Notes: generated from the letters alone by a model not told the origin. A DNA stretch of 64,000 bases from Planctomycetota bacterium (GCA_014584315.1 JACTNA010000006.1:62001-126000), one strand, 5' to 3'; positions 1-9,059 are shown, counted from the stretch's first letter. Made by a program: numbers and translations.

Positions 1-84
1 ATCGTCGTGGTTGGGGGCTTTGCCGCGGCGGCGTGGGTGCCGCTCGTTGCGGCCGCACTGGCACGCCGCCCCTCGACCGGCTAA
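1..84 (+). CDS. C-terminal end of a membrane protein (partial)
   Basis: The first 28 codons are open from the window edge to a TAA at 82-84. They encode a hydrophobic stretch rich in Val, Ala and Leu followed by a short Arg-Arg-Pro tail. This looks like the last transmembrane helix of an integral membrane protein and its cytoplasmic end. The rest lies outside the window, so the family cannot be named. greA follows on the same strand after about 80 bases. Confidence 0.5.
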   Translation: MVVVGGFAAAAWVPLVAAALARRPSTG

Positions 85-166
85 GAATGTCGGGCGTAGC
101 ACGAACGGGCAGCCCCCGAGGCGGCCCGGTTTCTTTTTGACCCCGGCACGCGACGGGAGGACCGCC

Positions 167-631
167 ATGGACGTCATCACCCGGGACGAACGCGAACGCC
201 TGGAGGCACGGCTGCGCGATCTGCTCCAGAACCGGCCGGTGATCACGCAGCGCATCGCCGAGGCCCGCGCCCTGGGCGACCTGCGCGAGAACGCCGAGTA
301 CCACGCCGCCCGCGAGCAGCAGGGGTACGAGGAGGCCGAGATCCGGCGTCTGGAGGATCGCCTCGCCAAGGCCCACGTGGTCGAGGATTCGAAGGCGCAT
401 GGGGATGTCGTGTTCATCGGTTCGACCGTCCGGCTCCGCGAGGTCGGCACCGACGATGAGGACCTGTACCGGCTGGTCGGCGAGGCAACGGGCGACATGT
501 CCGGCGACGTCGTCGAGGTCACGACAACCAGCCCGATGGGCGAGGCGCTGATGAAGGCCCGTGTCGGGGAGACCATCAGCGTGCGCGCGCCCCGAGGCGT
601 CAAGCAGTTCCTGATCGTCGAGATCGTCTGA
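167..631 (+). CDS. greA: Transcription elongation factor GreA
   Basis: 154 residues, close to the usual length of about 158. GreA rescues backtracked RNA polymerase by stimulating cleavage of the transcript 3' end through the secondary channel. The N-terminal half is the coiled coil; its tip carries the acidic signature D38-L-R-E41-N-A-E-Y. The C-terminal half is the FKBP-like domain, with the typical SPMG(E)AL segment. The ATG at 167 is preceded by a GGGAGG Shine-Dalgarno, and the upstream in-frame extension is unrelated to GreA. A perfect palindrome separates it from the convergent gene downstream. Confidence 0.95.
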   Translation: MDVITRDERERLEARLRDLLQNRPVITQRIAEARALGDLRENAEYHAAREQQGYEEAEIRRLEDRLAKAHVVEDSKAHGDVVFIGSTVRLREVGTDDEDLYRLVGEATGDMSGDVVEVTTTSPMGEALMKARVGETISVRAPRGVKQFLIVEIV

Positions 632-656
632 TCCCGCTCGCGTCCGGCGGAATGAA

Positions 657-682
657 CAGGCCCCGGAACGATCCGGGGCCTG
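657..682. terminator. Bidirectional hairpin between convergent genes
   Basis: Perfect 10-bp inverted repeat (657-666 with 673-682) around a 6-base loop. It sits between the ends of greA and the convergent dockerin protein gene. There is no T-run on either side, so it may stop polymerase weakly or only protect 3' ends. Confidence 0.55.
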
Positions 683-707
683 CGTACGCCGGGGGTGCGG
701 GAGGGCC

Positions 708-2984
708 TCAGCAGCCCTGGTTGTAGAGATTCAGGAAGGCGAGCACGTCGAGCGAGTTCACGACGGTGTCGCCGTTGACATCGGCCTTCGGATCGCCCGA
801 GGAGTAGGCGTTCAGGAAGGCGAGCACGTCGAGCGAGTTGACGACGGTGTCGCCGTTGAAGTCGGCGGCGCAGGGCGGCTCGCCGCAGTCGTACTCGAAG
901 AGCGAGAACTCGTCGATTGCGGCCTCGACGATCGACCCGGGCTCGAGGTCTTCCGCGATGAATCGGAGCCGGACGTTGCCGGACGTGCTCACGAAGTCGG
1001 CCACGCTGAACTCGTGGTAGTACCATCCCCCGCTCGTGAACGGCCCCGACGGGCCGAGCGTCTCGACGTTCACCCACTGCGAGCCGTTCGTCGTGATGTC
1101 CACCCGAAAGGTGTCCGTGTTCGGCGAGGCGCCCTTGTCGTTTGAGTACCACCGCCAGTACCCGATGGTCGGCTCCGTCAGGACGCTCACGTCCAGCCAG
1201 GGGGAGAGCAGCGTGGTCTTCCCGCCATCCACGTCGTACTGACCGATGCTGGTGCCCGCGCGCCCGTCGGTCACGTAGCACATCGTGCCCGGGTCCGAGA
1301 CGTCCGAGCCCGGCTGCGCATCGGTGGCCTGTGGGGCCATTCGGCCCCAGATGCCCGTGGTCGCGTCGTCGCCGGGCGCGCCGACCGTCCAACCCTTGTT
1401 CGTCTCGAAGTCGTCGTGGAACGACACGATCACGTCGCCGATGGCCTTCGCGTCGACGACCGACGTCGTGATCGTCGAACCCTTGTCGGACTTGACCGAT
1501 GCGTAGAACTCGACTTCGTCCAGGCAGTCCTGGCCCGGGATCGTGCCGGTGAAGACGTCGCCCCCCTGGGCGGCCATGGCGAACTCCTGCCACTCGCCGC
1601 CGGCCTCGCGCAGGTGCAGGGTCACGGTTCCCGCGTCATAGCCTTCGAACTGCGGCGAGACAACGACGGTGACCGGGGTCGGCTGGTTCGGCGTCAACTT
1701 TGTGGGCGGGACGCCGTCGAAGTCGATGCTGACGCCGTCGAGGCGCACGATGAACAGGCCCCGGTCAAGATCGGAGATCAGGATCGTCCCGCTGGGGAAG
1801 TAGGGGTAGGTGCTCCAGGCGCCGTTGAACCCGGAGGTGTTGCTCTCGGGGTAGGTGTCGAAGTACGCGATCTGCACGGGGGCGGCGGGGTTCGTCTTGT
1901 CGAAGACCCGCAGGCCGGACTTGTAGTTCGCCTCGAAGATCTTCCCGTCGTGCGTGTAGAGGTTGTGGTCCGTGGCCTGCGCCCCGGACGAGAACCAGCC
2001 CAGGTAGACGGGGCTGTTGATGTTGCTCACGTCGAAGACGCGGGTCGTCGTCACGGAGACCGAATCGCCCTCGTCGAGTTCGTCGTTGATGTAGAAGTAC
2101 TTGCGGTCCTCGCTGAGCCACCCCTGGTGCGCGTAGCGTGCTCCGCTCCAGAACGCCTGGCTGACGGTGAACATGTTGGCCTTGTTCGTCACGTCCACGA
2201 TGCGCAGGCCTGTCGAGTTCCACCCGCCGTTCAGCCCGCTGAGACAGAACGCGATCTCCCGCCCGGCGTACGGCCCGTCCGTGTACGTGACGACCTGGGC
2301 GTCGTGCACGTACATGCTGTTCCATGTCCCGGCGATGGTCGGGTTCGAGGGGTTCGCCGTGCTCACAGCGGTCAGGCCGCCGTTGTTGATGTTCGTTCCG
2401 ACGAGGTACAGGTAGCCGGAGTCCACGTTCGCCGCGATGTTGTGCGTGGTCGAGTGCCCGCCCTGAGTCTTGTTCTGCACGAGCGTGACGACACCGCTGT
2501 CGATCTGGCTCATGTCGATGACCTGGATGCCCGAGCCGCCCTCGCTGACGCCGTAGGCGTAGTGCCCGATCACCTTCACGTCGTGCCACAGGCTGTTCGG
2601 CCCCGTGATCATGCCGACGAGCGTCGTGTTCCAGGGGTCGGTGACCTCGACGAAGGCGAAGCCCTTGGCCAGGCCCATGATGGCGTACTCACGACCTGAA
2701 GGCGACACGTAACCCCAGCAGTCGTTGCCGGAACTCTGGCTGTTCGGGAACGAGGCCAGGGGCCACCAGGCGTAGAGCGTCATGTTCTGGCTCTCGAACA
2801 TGCTCCGGGTGTCCGAGTCGCGCTGCCCGTACCGGGGCATCCCCGACACGGCCGCCATGCCCTCGACGACGACCGGCTCGCCCTTGTACTTGCGCAGGTC
2901 CTCGTCACCGGCGCCCGCGGCCGCCGACACCCCGACCACCATCCCCGCCATCGCGGCGGCACGCCATGCCCTGAACGATGTCAT
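708..2984 (-). CDS. Secreted LVIVD-repeat (choice-of-anchor B type) protein with C-terminal GC-type dockerin domain
   Basis: 758 residues with an N-terminal signal peptide (Ala-rich hydrophobic stretch after MTSFRAWRAAA). The central part has repeats of the type seen in choice-of-anchor B / LVIVD-repeat proteins, such as HDVKVIGHYAYGVSEGG and IQVIDMSQI, predicting a beta-propeller. A later region (about residues 530-690) looks like a beta-sandwich. The last 54 residues, from Cys to the terminal Gly-Cys, hold two dockerin-like calcium loops of form DxNGDxxVNxxD. The ATG at 2984 was chosen for its GGGAG Shine-Dalgarno; the longer upstream extension has no signal-peptide character. The -35/-10 pair at 3105-3077 would give a leader of about 85 bases. 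It probably acts outside the cell; ligand unknown. Confidence 0.8.
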   Translation of the reverse strand: MTSFRAWRAAAMAGMVVGVSAAAGAGDEDLRKYKGEPVVVEGMAAVSGMPRYGQRDSDTRSMFESQNMTLYAWWPLASFPNSQSSGNDCWGYVSPSGREYAIMGLAKGFAFVEVTDPWNTTLVGMITGPNSLWHDVKVIGHYAYGVSEGGSGIQVIDMSQIDSGVVTLVQNKTQGGHSTTHNIAANVDSGYLYLVGTNINNGGLTAVSTANPSNPTIAGTWNSMYVHDAQVVTYTDGPYAGREIAFCLSGLNGGWNSTGLRIVDVTNKANMFTVSQAFWSGARYAHQGWLSEDRKYFYINDELDEGDSVSVTTTRVFDVSNINSPVYLGWFSSGAQATDHNLYTHDGKIFEANYKSGLRVFDKTNPAAPVQIAYFDTYPESNTSGFNGAWSTYPYFPSGTILISDLDRGLFIVRLDGVSIDFDGVPPTKLTPNQPTPVTVVVSPQFEGYDAGTVTLHLREAGGEWQEFAMAAQGGDVFTGTIPGQDCLDEVEFYASVKSDKGSTITTSVVDAKAIGDVIVSFHDDFETNKGWTVGAPGDDATTGIWGRMAPQATDAQPGSDVSDPGTMCYVTDGRAGTSIGQYDVDGGKTTLLSPWLDVSVLTEPTIGYWRWYSNDKGASPNTDTFRVDITTNGSQWVNVETLGPSGPFTSGGWYYHEFSVADFVSTSGNVRLRFIAEDLEPGSIVEAAIDEFSLFEYDCGEPPCAADFNGDTVVNSLDVLAFLNAYSSGDPKADVNGDTVVNSLDVLAFLNLYNQGC
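711..872 (-). repeat. 54-codon Cys-to-Cys dockerin-like module, copy 1
   Basis: Two tandem repeat units encoding DxNGDTVVNSLDVLAFLN, bounded by a Cys at the start and the C-terminal Gly-Cys. It has the same length as the copies at 4880-5041 and 15909-16070, but with Ser-Leu-Asp-Val-Leu in place of Thr-Leu-Asp-Phe-Val. Confidence 0.8.
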
Positions 2985-3076
2985 TCGATCACTCCCTCGG
3001 GGTCGCTTCGGGGCGCCCCTATTGCTCGGGTCGTGCCTATCGGACGGGTCGCGGCCCGTTCGCCCCCGGCTCACAC

Positions 3077-3105
3077 AGACTACATCGGCGTCCGTTGAAA
3101 CGCAA
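3077..3105 (-). promoter_or_regulatory. Sigma70-type promoter for the 708-2984 gene
   Basis: On the minus strand TTGCGT (3105-3100) and TAGTCT (3082-3077) are separated by 17 bases. A start near 3070 gives a leader of about 85 bases that carries the Shine-Dalgarno. Confidence 0.5.
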
Positions 3106-3129
3106 CGCACTTCACCGCCGGTACGCTGT

Positions 3130-3135
3130 TATGAT
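3130..3135 (+). promoter_or_regulatory. Possible -10 box for the 3222-4031 gene
   Basis: TATGAT in the divergent intergenic region, with no clear -35. A start about 7 bases on would give a leader of some 80 bases. Confidence 0.3.
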
Positions 3136-3221
3136 GCGTTGGGATGCTCTACGGTTCCCTTCAACTTTGCGGCAGAACCGCCCGAGACCGCCGGGCGAAT
3201 CCTGACCAGAGATTCCGAAGC

Positions 3222-4031
3222 ATGTTTCCAAGGGTAATCATCCCCACGCTGGCCGCGACGATTGCGGGGGCTGCCGCTCTCGGTCACGCTGCCCATCCCC
3301 CAGGGTGGGTCGGTTCCAAGGCGCATCCCGGACTGTTCCTGGTGGACGATGCACGGGTTCCAAGAGTCACCGTCACCTGGACCACGAACGGCGGGAGAGT
3401 CGCCAAGTGCGAGGCCGACCTGCCCTACGCCGCGCCGGCGGAGCGCGTGCCGATCGGCGGCAATCTGCTGGCCTTCGTGGCTGTCGGGGGCACCCGGCTC
3501 GACAAAGGCGTCGGGCACCCGGACGGCATCATCGTCCGGGTCGGGCTTGACAAGGCCGACGAGCAACGGCTGATGTTCCTGGACATCGCGCACGGCTCGT
3601 TCATCGAGATCGAACTGCGCAACGTCGCGTTCATCGCTCCGGGCGTGCCGAGGCCGGATTCTCTTCTGCAGCACCTCGAGTACCGGCCCGACGACATCCT
3701 CGCGTGCGGCCTGCCGACGGATCAGGCCGACATGTACAACCTGGCCAGCCTCACGGACGACCTCGGCGGGACGATCCCTCGGACCCGCGGCCGCTTCGGC
3801 GTCCTCGGCCCATCGTCCGGCGAGGATGCGGTGAGCAGTCTCACCGTTGAGCCGGATGGCTCGGTGACGATGAGGCTGCGCTTTGCCTATCGCCTGCTCC
3901 GTCATCAGTCCGACCCGTGGCGACTCGAACTCCCGGGCACGTTCTTCGAGCCGAGTCACGTGCACGTCGAGTTTGAGGCTGTTCCAGAGGCCGTGGGCAT
4001 CACCCAGTTCGGCCTCCCCGCGCCTCGGTGA
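3222..4031 (+). CDS. Secreted protein of unknown function
   Basis: 269 residues. I do not recognise the family. The first 24 residues (MFPRVIIPTLAATIAGAAALGHA) form a typical Sec signal peptide ending at an A-x-A-type site. The mature part is mixed alpha/beta with no Cys-rich or metal-binding pattern that I can see. A PxFL-VDDARVPRVTVTW segment near the N-terminus suggests a beta-sandwich start. The ATG at 3222 was chosen because the signal peptide begins there; the Shine-Dalgarno is weak (GAAG). It is divergent from the dockerin protein at 708-2984, so both exported products may share regulation. Confidence 0.6.
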   Translation: MFPRVIIPTLAATIAGAAALGHAAHPPGWVGSKAHPGLFLVDDARVPRVTVTWTTNGGRVAKCEADLPYAAPAERVPIGGNLLAFVAVGGTRLDKGVGHPDGIIVRVGLDKADEQRLMFLDIAHGSFIEIELRNVAFIAPGVPRPDSLLQHLEYRPDDILACGLPTDQADMYNLASLTDDLGGTIPRTRGRFGVLGPSSGEDAVSSLTVEPDGSVTMRLRFAYRLLRHQSDPWRLELPGTFFEPSHVHVEFEAVPEAVGITQFGLPAPR

Positions 4032-4069
4032 GGCGTCCTGCCCACCGATTGCTCCGTGAGCGCGGGTGA

Positions 4070-4085
4070 GCGCCCGTTCGGGCGT
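4070..4085. terminator. Short GC hairpin after the secreted protein gene
   Basis: A 5-bp stem plus a G-T pair closes on a GTTC loop about 40 bases after the stop at 4031. There is no T-run. A longer alternative pairing (GTGAGC with GCTCAC) also spans the site. Its role as a terminator is uncertain. Confidence 0.3.
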
Positions 4086-4187
4086 CAGAGTGCTCACGCT
4101 CGGATCATCAAGCACTTGGGGCATCATGGGCGTGGAGGCTGTGCCCCCGCACTTTGCCGGGTTTTGCTTGGTACCGGCTTGACGTAG

Positions 4188-4216
4188 TTGAGTCTGTGTC
4201 GCAACTGTTGTATAAC
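4188..4216 (+). promoter_or_regulatory. Sigma70-type promoter for the dockerin/pseudopilin pair
   Basis: TTGAGT (4188-4193), a 17-base spacer and TATAAC (4211-4216) lie in an AT-richer stretch of this GC-rich DNA. A start near 4223 gives a leader of about 75 bases before the ATG at 4298. Confidence 0.6.
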
Positions 4217-4297
4217 AGCATTCAGTACTGTCAAACAGAATCGCTTGTCGCATCGGCAGGCGACCCGAGTTCGACCTTGATATCCGGGAGGCTCAAC

Positions 4298-5044
4298 ATG
4301 ATGCGACCGATGTTCCTGCTCGCTCCCGCACTCGTCCTGGCCTCGACGGCCCACGCTCAGTTCATCGAGCCGGACGGGTACGGCTGGTCGCGCGGTGACG
4401 ATGACTCGGCCTGGTTCGAGTGGGATGTGTTCACGAGCGCGACGGGCGGCAACCTGCCCGATGTGGGCCAGTTTCCTTCGACGCTACCCGACGGTTGGAC
4501 GACGCCGGATGTCTACGACACGTCGGGCCTGGCGATCATCACGTCATCCGGCAACTTCTACTCGTTCGTCGGGCCGATCGCGTTGGACGTCGTCGTGCCG
4601 AACTACGGCTACGGCGGCGGCTCCACGACGCTGATCCTGCAGATCCGCACCCAGGGCAACGAACTCGACTACGGGTCCGTCAACGTGTGGGGCGTTCTCC
4701 CGGAAGAGCACGTCGAACTGACCCGTCAGAGTCTCGGCGAGTTCGGGTGGCTCGTGGATTCGCTCTTCCGGTTCGAACTCGAAGGCAACGAGAGCGTGTA
4801 CGTGGTGTCGTTCGCGGCCGCCGACGCGCACGCGGCCATCGACCGCATCGCGGTGGATACGTTCGCCCGCGCCGACGCCTGCGCCGCCGATTTCAACGGC
4901 GACACGGTGGTCAACACGCTGGACTTCGTCGCGTTCCTCAACGCCTTCGTGGCCCAGGACGGCACGGCGGACTTCAACGGCGACACGGTGGTGAACACGC
5001 TGGACTTCGTCGCGTTCCTGAACGCTTTCGTCGCGGGCTGCTGA
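4298..5044 (+). CDS. Secreted GC-type dockerin domain-anchored protein
   Basis: 248 residues. A signal peptide (MMRPMFLLAPALVLASTAHAQ) with an AHA-Q cleavage site is followed by about 170 residues of unrecognised, beta-rich sequence. The C-terminal 54 residues run from Cys to the terminal Gly-Cys and contain two identical calcium-loop repeats (DFNGDTVVNTLDFVAFLNAF). GGGAGG precedes the start; a second ATG at 4301 is equally possible. The pseudopilin gene starts 16 bases after its stop, so the two are probably co-transcribed. The role of the N-terminal domain is unknown. Confidence 0.8.
   Translation: MMRPMFLLAPALVLASTAHAQFIEPDGYGWSRGDDDSAWFEWDVFTSATGGNLPDVGQFPSTLPDGWTTPDVYDTSGLAIITSSGNFYSFVGPIALDVVVPNYGYGGGSTTLILQIRTQGNELDYGSVNVWGVLPEEHVELTRQSLGEFGWLVDSLFRFELEGNESVYVVSFAAADAHAAIDRIAVDTFARADACAADFNGDTVVNTLDFVAFLNAFVAQDGTADFNGDTVVNTLDFVAFLNAFVAGC
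4880..5041 (+). repeat. 54-codon Cys-to-Cys dockerin-like module, copy 2
   Basis: Two tandem units that are almost identical at DNA level as well as protein level, which suggests recent duplication or gene conversion. The 54-codon length matches copies 1 and 3. Confidence 0.85.
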
Positions 5045-5060
5045 GCCGGAGGAGTGGCCC

Positions 5061-5870
5061 GTGTCGGCCGGACGGCGCGCGTTCTCGCTCGTCGAGCTTT
5101 TTGTGGTCATCGCCGTTGTCGCGGTGCTGCTCGGGCTGCTGCTGCCCGGCCTGGGCCGGGCGCGCGACGAAGCGCGCGCGGTGCGCTCCGCGGTCGCGTC
5201 GCGATCGCTGGTCTCGGCGTGGACGCTCTACGCCGAGGACCACCGCGGCGAACTGCTCCCGGGCTATCTCCCCATCACCACCGACGCCCGCGTGACCGAC
5301 GAGTACGGCAACGAGTGGGGCGCGCTGATCGCGCAGCGATGGGTCTACAGGCTCGCGCCGTGGTTCGACCACGCGATGCTCGGCACGACCATCGTCGGCG
5401 AGGAGGCCGAGTTCGCCCGCGACAGCGCCCGAATCCGGGGCATGGAGAACGGGCACTTCGAGTGGGCATACCGGATGAGCGTCTATCCCTCGTTCGGGCT
5501 GAACGTGCAGCACGTCGGGGGAAACTACGCCGATCCGCCCCAGACCTTTCGCGCCACCAACCCGCTGCGCCGGCTCGATCAGCCGCTCCGGCCGGGGCAC
5601 CTCGTCGTGTTCGCCTCCGCTCGCGGGCCGGGCTCGGGCGACACGGTCATTCCGGGCTTCCACCGCGTCGAGCCGCCGCCGCGGGGCGCGGTCTTCTCGC
5701 CGGCCGCCAAGCCGCAGGAGTTCGGGCATCTCGACGCCCGCTACAACCGGCGCGTCGTCGCTGCGCTCGCTGACGGGCACGCGGAGCGGATCGCACCCGG
5801 GGATCTCACCGATCGCAGGCGATGGTCGGACGTCGCAGCCCGCAAGGACGACCCCGACTGGGAGCCGTGA
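5061..5870 (+). CDS. Pseudopilin-like protein with prepilin cleavage/methylation N-terminus
   Basis: 269 residues. The N-terminus (RRAFSLVELFVVIAVVAVLLG) is a prepilin-peptidase recognition sequence plus a hydrophobic helix with Glu at +5. Residue -1 is Ala rather than Gly. The rest is a soluble domain; its final YNRRVVAALADGH part resembles the H-x9-DG C-terminal signature of planctomycete pseudopilins with the first His lost. The GTG at 5061 has a GGAGGAG Shine-Dalgarno. It follows a dockerin protein by 16 bases. It is likely held in the inner membrane or assembled into a type II secretion-like pseudopilus. Its N-terminus is more divergent than those of the other three paralogues here. Confidence 0.8.
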   Translation: MSAGRRAFSLVELFVVIAVVAVLLGLLLPGLGRARDEARAVRSAVASRSLVSAWTLYAEDHRGELLPGYLPITTDARVTDEYGNEWGALIAQRWVYRLAPWFDHAMLGTTIVGEEAEFARDSARIRGMENGHFEWAYRMSVYPSFGLNVQHVGGNYADPPQTFRATNPLRRLDQPLRPGHLVVFASARGPGSGDTVIPGFHRVEPPPRGAVFSPAAKPQEFGHLDARYNRRVVAALADGHAERIAPGDLTDRRRWSDVAARKDDPDWEP

Positions 5871-5879
5871 TCGGGCCGT

Positions 5880-6260
5880 TCAATCGGGATCGGACCGCCA
5901 CGATTGCCACTGCGTCGAGTCCGAGCGCCAGGTGTCGACCACGAAAGAGAAGGGGTAGGAGCGAGCGGGCGTTTCGCGGATGCGCAGATAGCCGTCGGAC
6001 ACGCTCCAGCCGACACCGGAGTTGCAGGCAGCGACTCCGTACGCGAACCAGAGCGCCGTCACGACGACAACCTCGAACGCATGGCCGATGTCCTCGGCGG
6101 CCTGTTCGAACGCTTCCGGGCTGAGGTCGATCCCGGTCTTCCTGTAGAGCCAGTCCCCCGACGGCGACACGCACCCTCCGCAGGAGACACACGCCGCCGC
6201 GAGCGTGCAGATGGCGATCGGACGAACTGTCGGCCGAAGGTCGCTGCGGGCGTGGTGCAT
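5880..6260 (-). CDS. Small lipoprotein, function unknown
   Basis: 126 residues. After MHHARSDLRPTVRPIAICT comes a hydrophobic stretch ending in LAAACVSCGGC, which offers several lipobox-like Cys residues. The rest contains a short hydrophobic helix (VVVVTALWFAYGVAAC) and no recognised domain. The ATG at 6260 has a GGAGG Shine-Dalgarno at good spacing; longer in-frame extensions would overlap the gpmI start. It ends 9 bases from the convergent pseudopilin gene. Confidence 0.6.
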   Translation of the reverse strand: MHHARSDLRPTVRPIAICTLAAACVSCGGCVSPSGDWLYRKTGIDLSPEAFEQAAEDIGHAFEVVVVTALWFAYGVAACNSGVGWSVSDGYLRIRETPARSYPFSFVVDTWRSDSTQWQSWRSDPD

Positions 6261-6318
6261 GGCTCGGCCTCCGGTGGTCGGCTCACAGCCTATCGGCAAA
6301 CGGCTCGACCCGCACACA

Positions 6319-6324
6319 TAGACT
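6319..6324 (+). promoter_or_regulatory. -10 box of gpmI (leaderless type)
   Basis: TAGACT ends 6 bases before the ATG at 6331; no Shine-Dalgarno and no good -35. Confidence 0.5.
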
Positions 6325-6330
6325 CCGCTC

Positions 6331-8022
6331 ATGCCGAGCCAGACGCCCCGCAACACGCCCCTGGTCCTCGTGATTCGCGACGGCTGGGGGACGAACCCGA
6401 ACCCCTCGCACGACCCGTTCAACGCCGTTCATCTCGCCAGAACGCCCGTCGCGGACCGCCTGATGGGGGAGTGGCCGAACACGCTCATCAAGACCAGCGG
6501 GGAGGATGTCGGGCTGCCCGAGGGCACGATGGGGAACAGCGAAGTCGGCCACCAGAACATCGGCGCGGGGCGGATCGTGGACCAGGAGGCGGTGCGGATC
6601 ACTAAGGCGTGCCGGGCGGGCCTCGAGCGCAACTCGGTGCTCGCCGGGGCGGTGCTGGGGGCGAAGCAGCGAGGCGGTGCGGTCCACCTCATGGGCATCT
6701 GTTCCGACGCCGGCGTCCACGGGCTGCTCGAGCACCTTGACGCTCTTCTCGCGCTGTGCGCCCGGCTCGGGCACGACCGCGTCTATGTCCACCTCTTCAC
6801 GGACGGGCGCGACACCGGCCCGTACACCGGCGCGGGGTTTGTGGAGCGCGTCGAAGGGAGCCTGCGCGCGCACGGCGTCGGCCGCATCGCGTCCGTGATC
6901 GGGCGGTTCTGGGCGATGGACCGGGACCATCGGTGGGAGCGGGTGCATAGGGCGTGGGCCTGTCTGACGGGACGCGACGCCTCCGCGCTCGGGGTTCGTT
7001 CCGCGCGCACGGCCGCCGACGCCGTACGTGCGGCCTACGACAGCCCGGAGTCCCCGAAGCAGGCCGGCGACGAGTTCGTCGCGCCGACGATGGTTGGGGA
7101 GTCGCCCGAGTCGCTGTGCGCATCGCGCATCGCCGCCGGAGACGCGGTCGTCTTCTACAACTACCGCGGCGACCGCCCGCGCGAAATCGTCGGCGCGTTC
7201 GTGCTGCCGGACGACGAATGGCACAGCGTGAAGCCCTCCCCCGACACCGGCTCGCGGGGCTTCGAGCGCGGCCCGAGGCTCGACACGGAGTTCGTGATGA
7301 TGACCGCCTACTCCGAGGCGCTCGCCCGGCACGCGAAGGTGGCATTCCCGAAGCCGCCGCGGCTCGTCAACGTCGCGGGCGAGTACCTCGCCTCGCTGGG
7401 CCTGACGCAGTTCCGCTGCGCCGAGACGGAGAAGTACCCGCACGTGACGTTCTTCTTCAATGACTACCGGGACGAGTCGTTCCCGGGCGAACACCGCGAG
7501 ATCATCCAAAGCCCGACGGACGTGAAGACCTACGACCAGCGTCCCGAGATGGCCGCGTTCGGCGTGCGTGACGCGGTGCTGCGTCGCCTCGCGTCGCCCG
7601 ATTGCGAGCCGTTCATAGTCGTCAACTTCGCCAACGGCGACATGGTCGGGCACACGGGGAGCCTGGACGCCGCGGTCCGGGCGTGCGAGGTCGTGGATGC
7701 GTGCGTGGGCGCGATCGTGGATGCCGCGCTCGCCCGCGGCGGCTCGCTCATCGTGACCGCCGACCACGGCAACGCGGAGCAGATGTGGGACCCGGAGGCT
7801 GACTCGCCGCACACGGCGCACACGGTCTATGACGTTCCGCTCATCGTGGTGGGGGGGCCGTTCCGATCCACAAGGCTGCGGGGCGACGCCGATCCAGCCG
7901 GATGGTTCGACGCGGCGAAGCGGGCGGAGCGGGGACGGCTCGCGGACGTTGTGCCCACCGCACTCGCGATGATGGGCCTTCCGCAGCCCGCCGAGATGAC
8001 GGGACGCTCGCTCATCGTCTGA
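6331..8022 (+). CDS. gpmI: 2,3-bisphosphoglycerate-independent phosphoglycerate mutase
   Basis: 563 residues, slightly long for the family (about 510-550). It interconverts 3- and 2-phosphoglycerate in glycolysis and gluconeogenesis using two metal ions. Visible signatures are the N-terminal metal site VIRDGWG (D17), the phospho-serine motif GNSEVGHQN (S70), HLFTDGRDT, and the C-terminal metal site TADHGNAEQM. The Asp-Gly of the first motif is preceded by Arg where many homologues have a hydrophobic residue. The ATG at 6331 has no Shine-Dalgarno but a -10 box just upstream. Its stop is 2 bases from the convergent oxidoreductase gene. Confidence 0.95.
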   Translation: MPSQTPRNTPLVLVIRDGWGTNPNPSHDPFNAVHLARTPVADRLMGEWPNTLIKTSGEDVGLPEGTMGNSEVGHQNIGAGRIVDQEAVRITKACRAGLERNSVLAGAVLGAKQRGGAVHLMGICSDAGVHGLLEHLDALLALCARLGHDRVYVHLFTDGRDTGPYTGAGFVERVEGSLRAHGVGRIASVIGRFWAMDRDHRWERVHRAWACLTGRDASALGVRSARTAADAVRAAYDSPESPKQAGDEFVAPTMVGESPESLCASRIAAGDAVVFYNYRGDRPREIVGAFVLPDDEWHSVKPSPDTGSRGFERGPRLDTEFVMMTAYSEALARHAKVAFPKPPRLVNVAGEYLASLGLTQFRCAETEKYPHVTFFFNDYRDESFPGEHREIIQSPTDVKTYDQRPEMAAFGVRDAVLRRLASPDCEPFIVVNFANGDMVGHTGSLDAAVRACEVVDACVGAIVDAALARGGSLIVTADHGNAEQMWDPEADSPHTAHTVYDVPLIVVGGPFRSTRLRGDADPAGWFDAAKRAERGRLADVVPTALAMMGLPQPAEMTGRSLIV

Positions 8023-8024
8023 AT

Positions 8025-9050
8025 CTATTGCACGGACACCATGCGCCGGATGGTCGCGGGGCTTTCGCCGTTGGCGGTGCGTGCGCTCAGCAGGGCGGCC
8101 TGGCTCATGCACAGGATCGCCTCGTGGTCGAGCGGCCCTTCGTCGCCCGCCGCGGGGTCCATGAGTCGAGCCAGGCTCTCGGCGATCGCCTCGACGGCGT
8201 GCGGGGTGGGTTCCGAGCCGCGTTTCCCGGTTCGACGGGCCTGGTCCACCTTCTCGCCCGTTCGGCTGACCCACTCGAACCCGTCCTCGAAGACGCGCAG
8301 CCGTCCGTTTGGTCCCAGCAGCGTCGCCGTCCGCGACCAGCGTCCGCTCTGGTCGCTCGCAAGGACGCAGGCGGCGCGGCCGTCGGCGTAGCGGAGGTTC
8401 GCGGTCAGGTCGCCGTGCAGGTCGCGGAGCGTCTCGCCCGGGAGGGCATGAACGCCCGGCCCCTGCCCCGGTCCGGCGAAGGCGGCGTCGATCGTCTCCG
8501 GCTCGCCCATGAGCCAATGGACGAGTTCCATCGCCGAGAACAGCCGCGCGCCGAGCGAGCCTTCGGCGGGCGTGCAGCAGGTCTCGACGGCGAGCGTGCG
8601 GACCTGGCCGAACATCTGGAGCACCTCGGCCGCGTCGCGGAACGAGCGCGAGGAGCGCGCGAGGGGGCAGAATCGAACGGCGTCGATGGGCCGGGGATTG
8701 CCGCCCGTCCAATCCCCTCGGGCCAGTTCGATGGCGGTCGCGGGGATGGGTTCGAGCGAGGCGATCCGCACGCCGCGACTCCGGGCCGCGAGCAGCGGCG
8801 CAAGGTCCGCGGACGATGCCCCGAACTCGCCCGGCGAGGCGAGCAGGGCGAGATCGCACTCGGCGTCGGCGAGCGCGGATCGCAGGTCGTCGATGGCTCC
8901 AACGCCGAGCGCGGCCGCGGCGGCCCCGGCACGCCCTCGGCCGGGCGACCCCGCGCCGACCAGCCGCAGCCCTGCCGCCTCGACGGCGCGGCTGACCAGC
9001 GACGCCTGGTGCTCTTCGAGCCACACCACCACCCGCGCGGGTTCGCCCAT
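8025..9050 (-). CDS. Gfo/Idh/MocA-type oxidoreductase-like protein
   Basis: 341 residues. The N-terminal half looks like a Rossmann fold and keeps the pattern DLRSALADAECDLALLASPGEF, where Idh-type proteins hold the sugar-phosphate or NAD(P)-binding loop. The classical GxGxxG at the very N-terminus is degraded (VVWLEEHQASLVSRAVEAAG), so nucleotide binding is doubtful. The C-terminal part has the usual beta-sheet pattern, including DLHGDLTANLRYADGRAAC. Substrate unknown. It is convergent with gpmI and divergent from rnpB. Confidence 0.6.
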   Translation of the reverse strand: MGEPARVVVWLEEHQASLVSRAVEAAGLRLVGAGSPGRGRAGAAAAALGVGAIDDLRSALADAECDLALLASPGEFGASSADLAPLLAARSRGVRIASLEPIPATAIELARGDWTGGNPRPIDAVRFCPLARSSRSFRDAAEVLQMFGQVRTLAVETCCTPAEGSLGARLFSAMELVHWLMGEPETIDAAFAGPGQGPGVHALPGETLRDLHGDLTANLRYADGRAACVLASDQSGRWSRTATLLGPNGRLRVFEDGFEWVSRTGEKVDQARRTGKRGSEPTPHAVEAIAESLARLMDPAAGDEGPLDHEAILCMSQAALLSARTANGESPATIRRMVSVQ

Positions 9051-9059
9051 GGCGCGAGC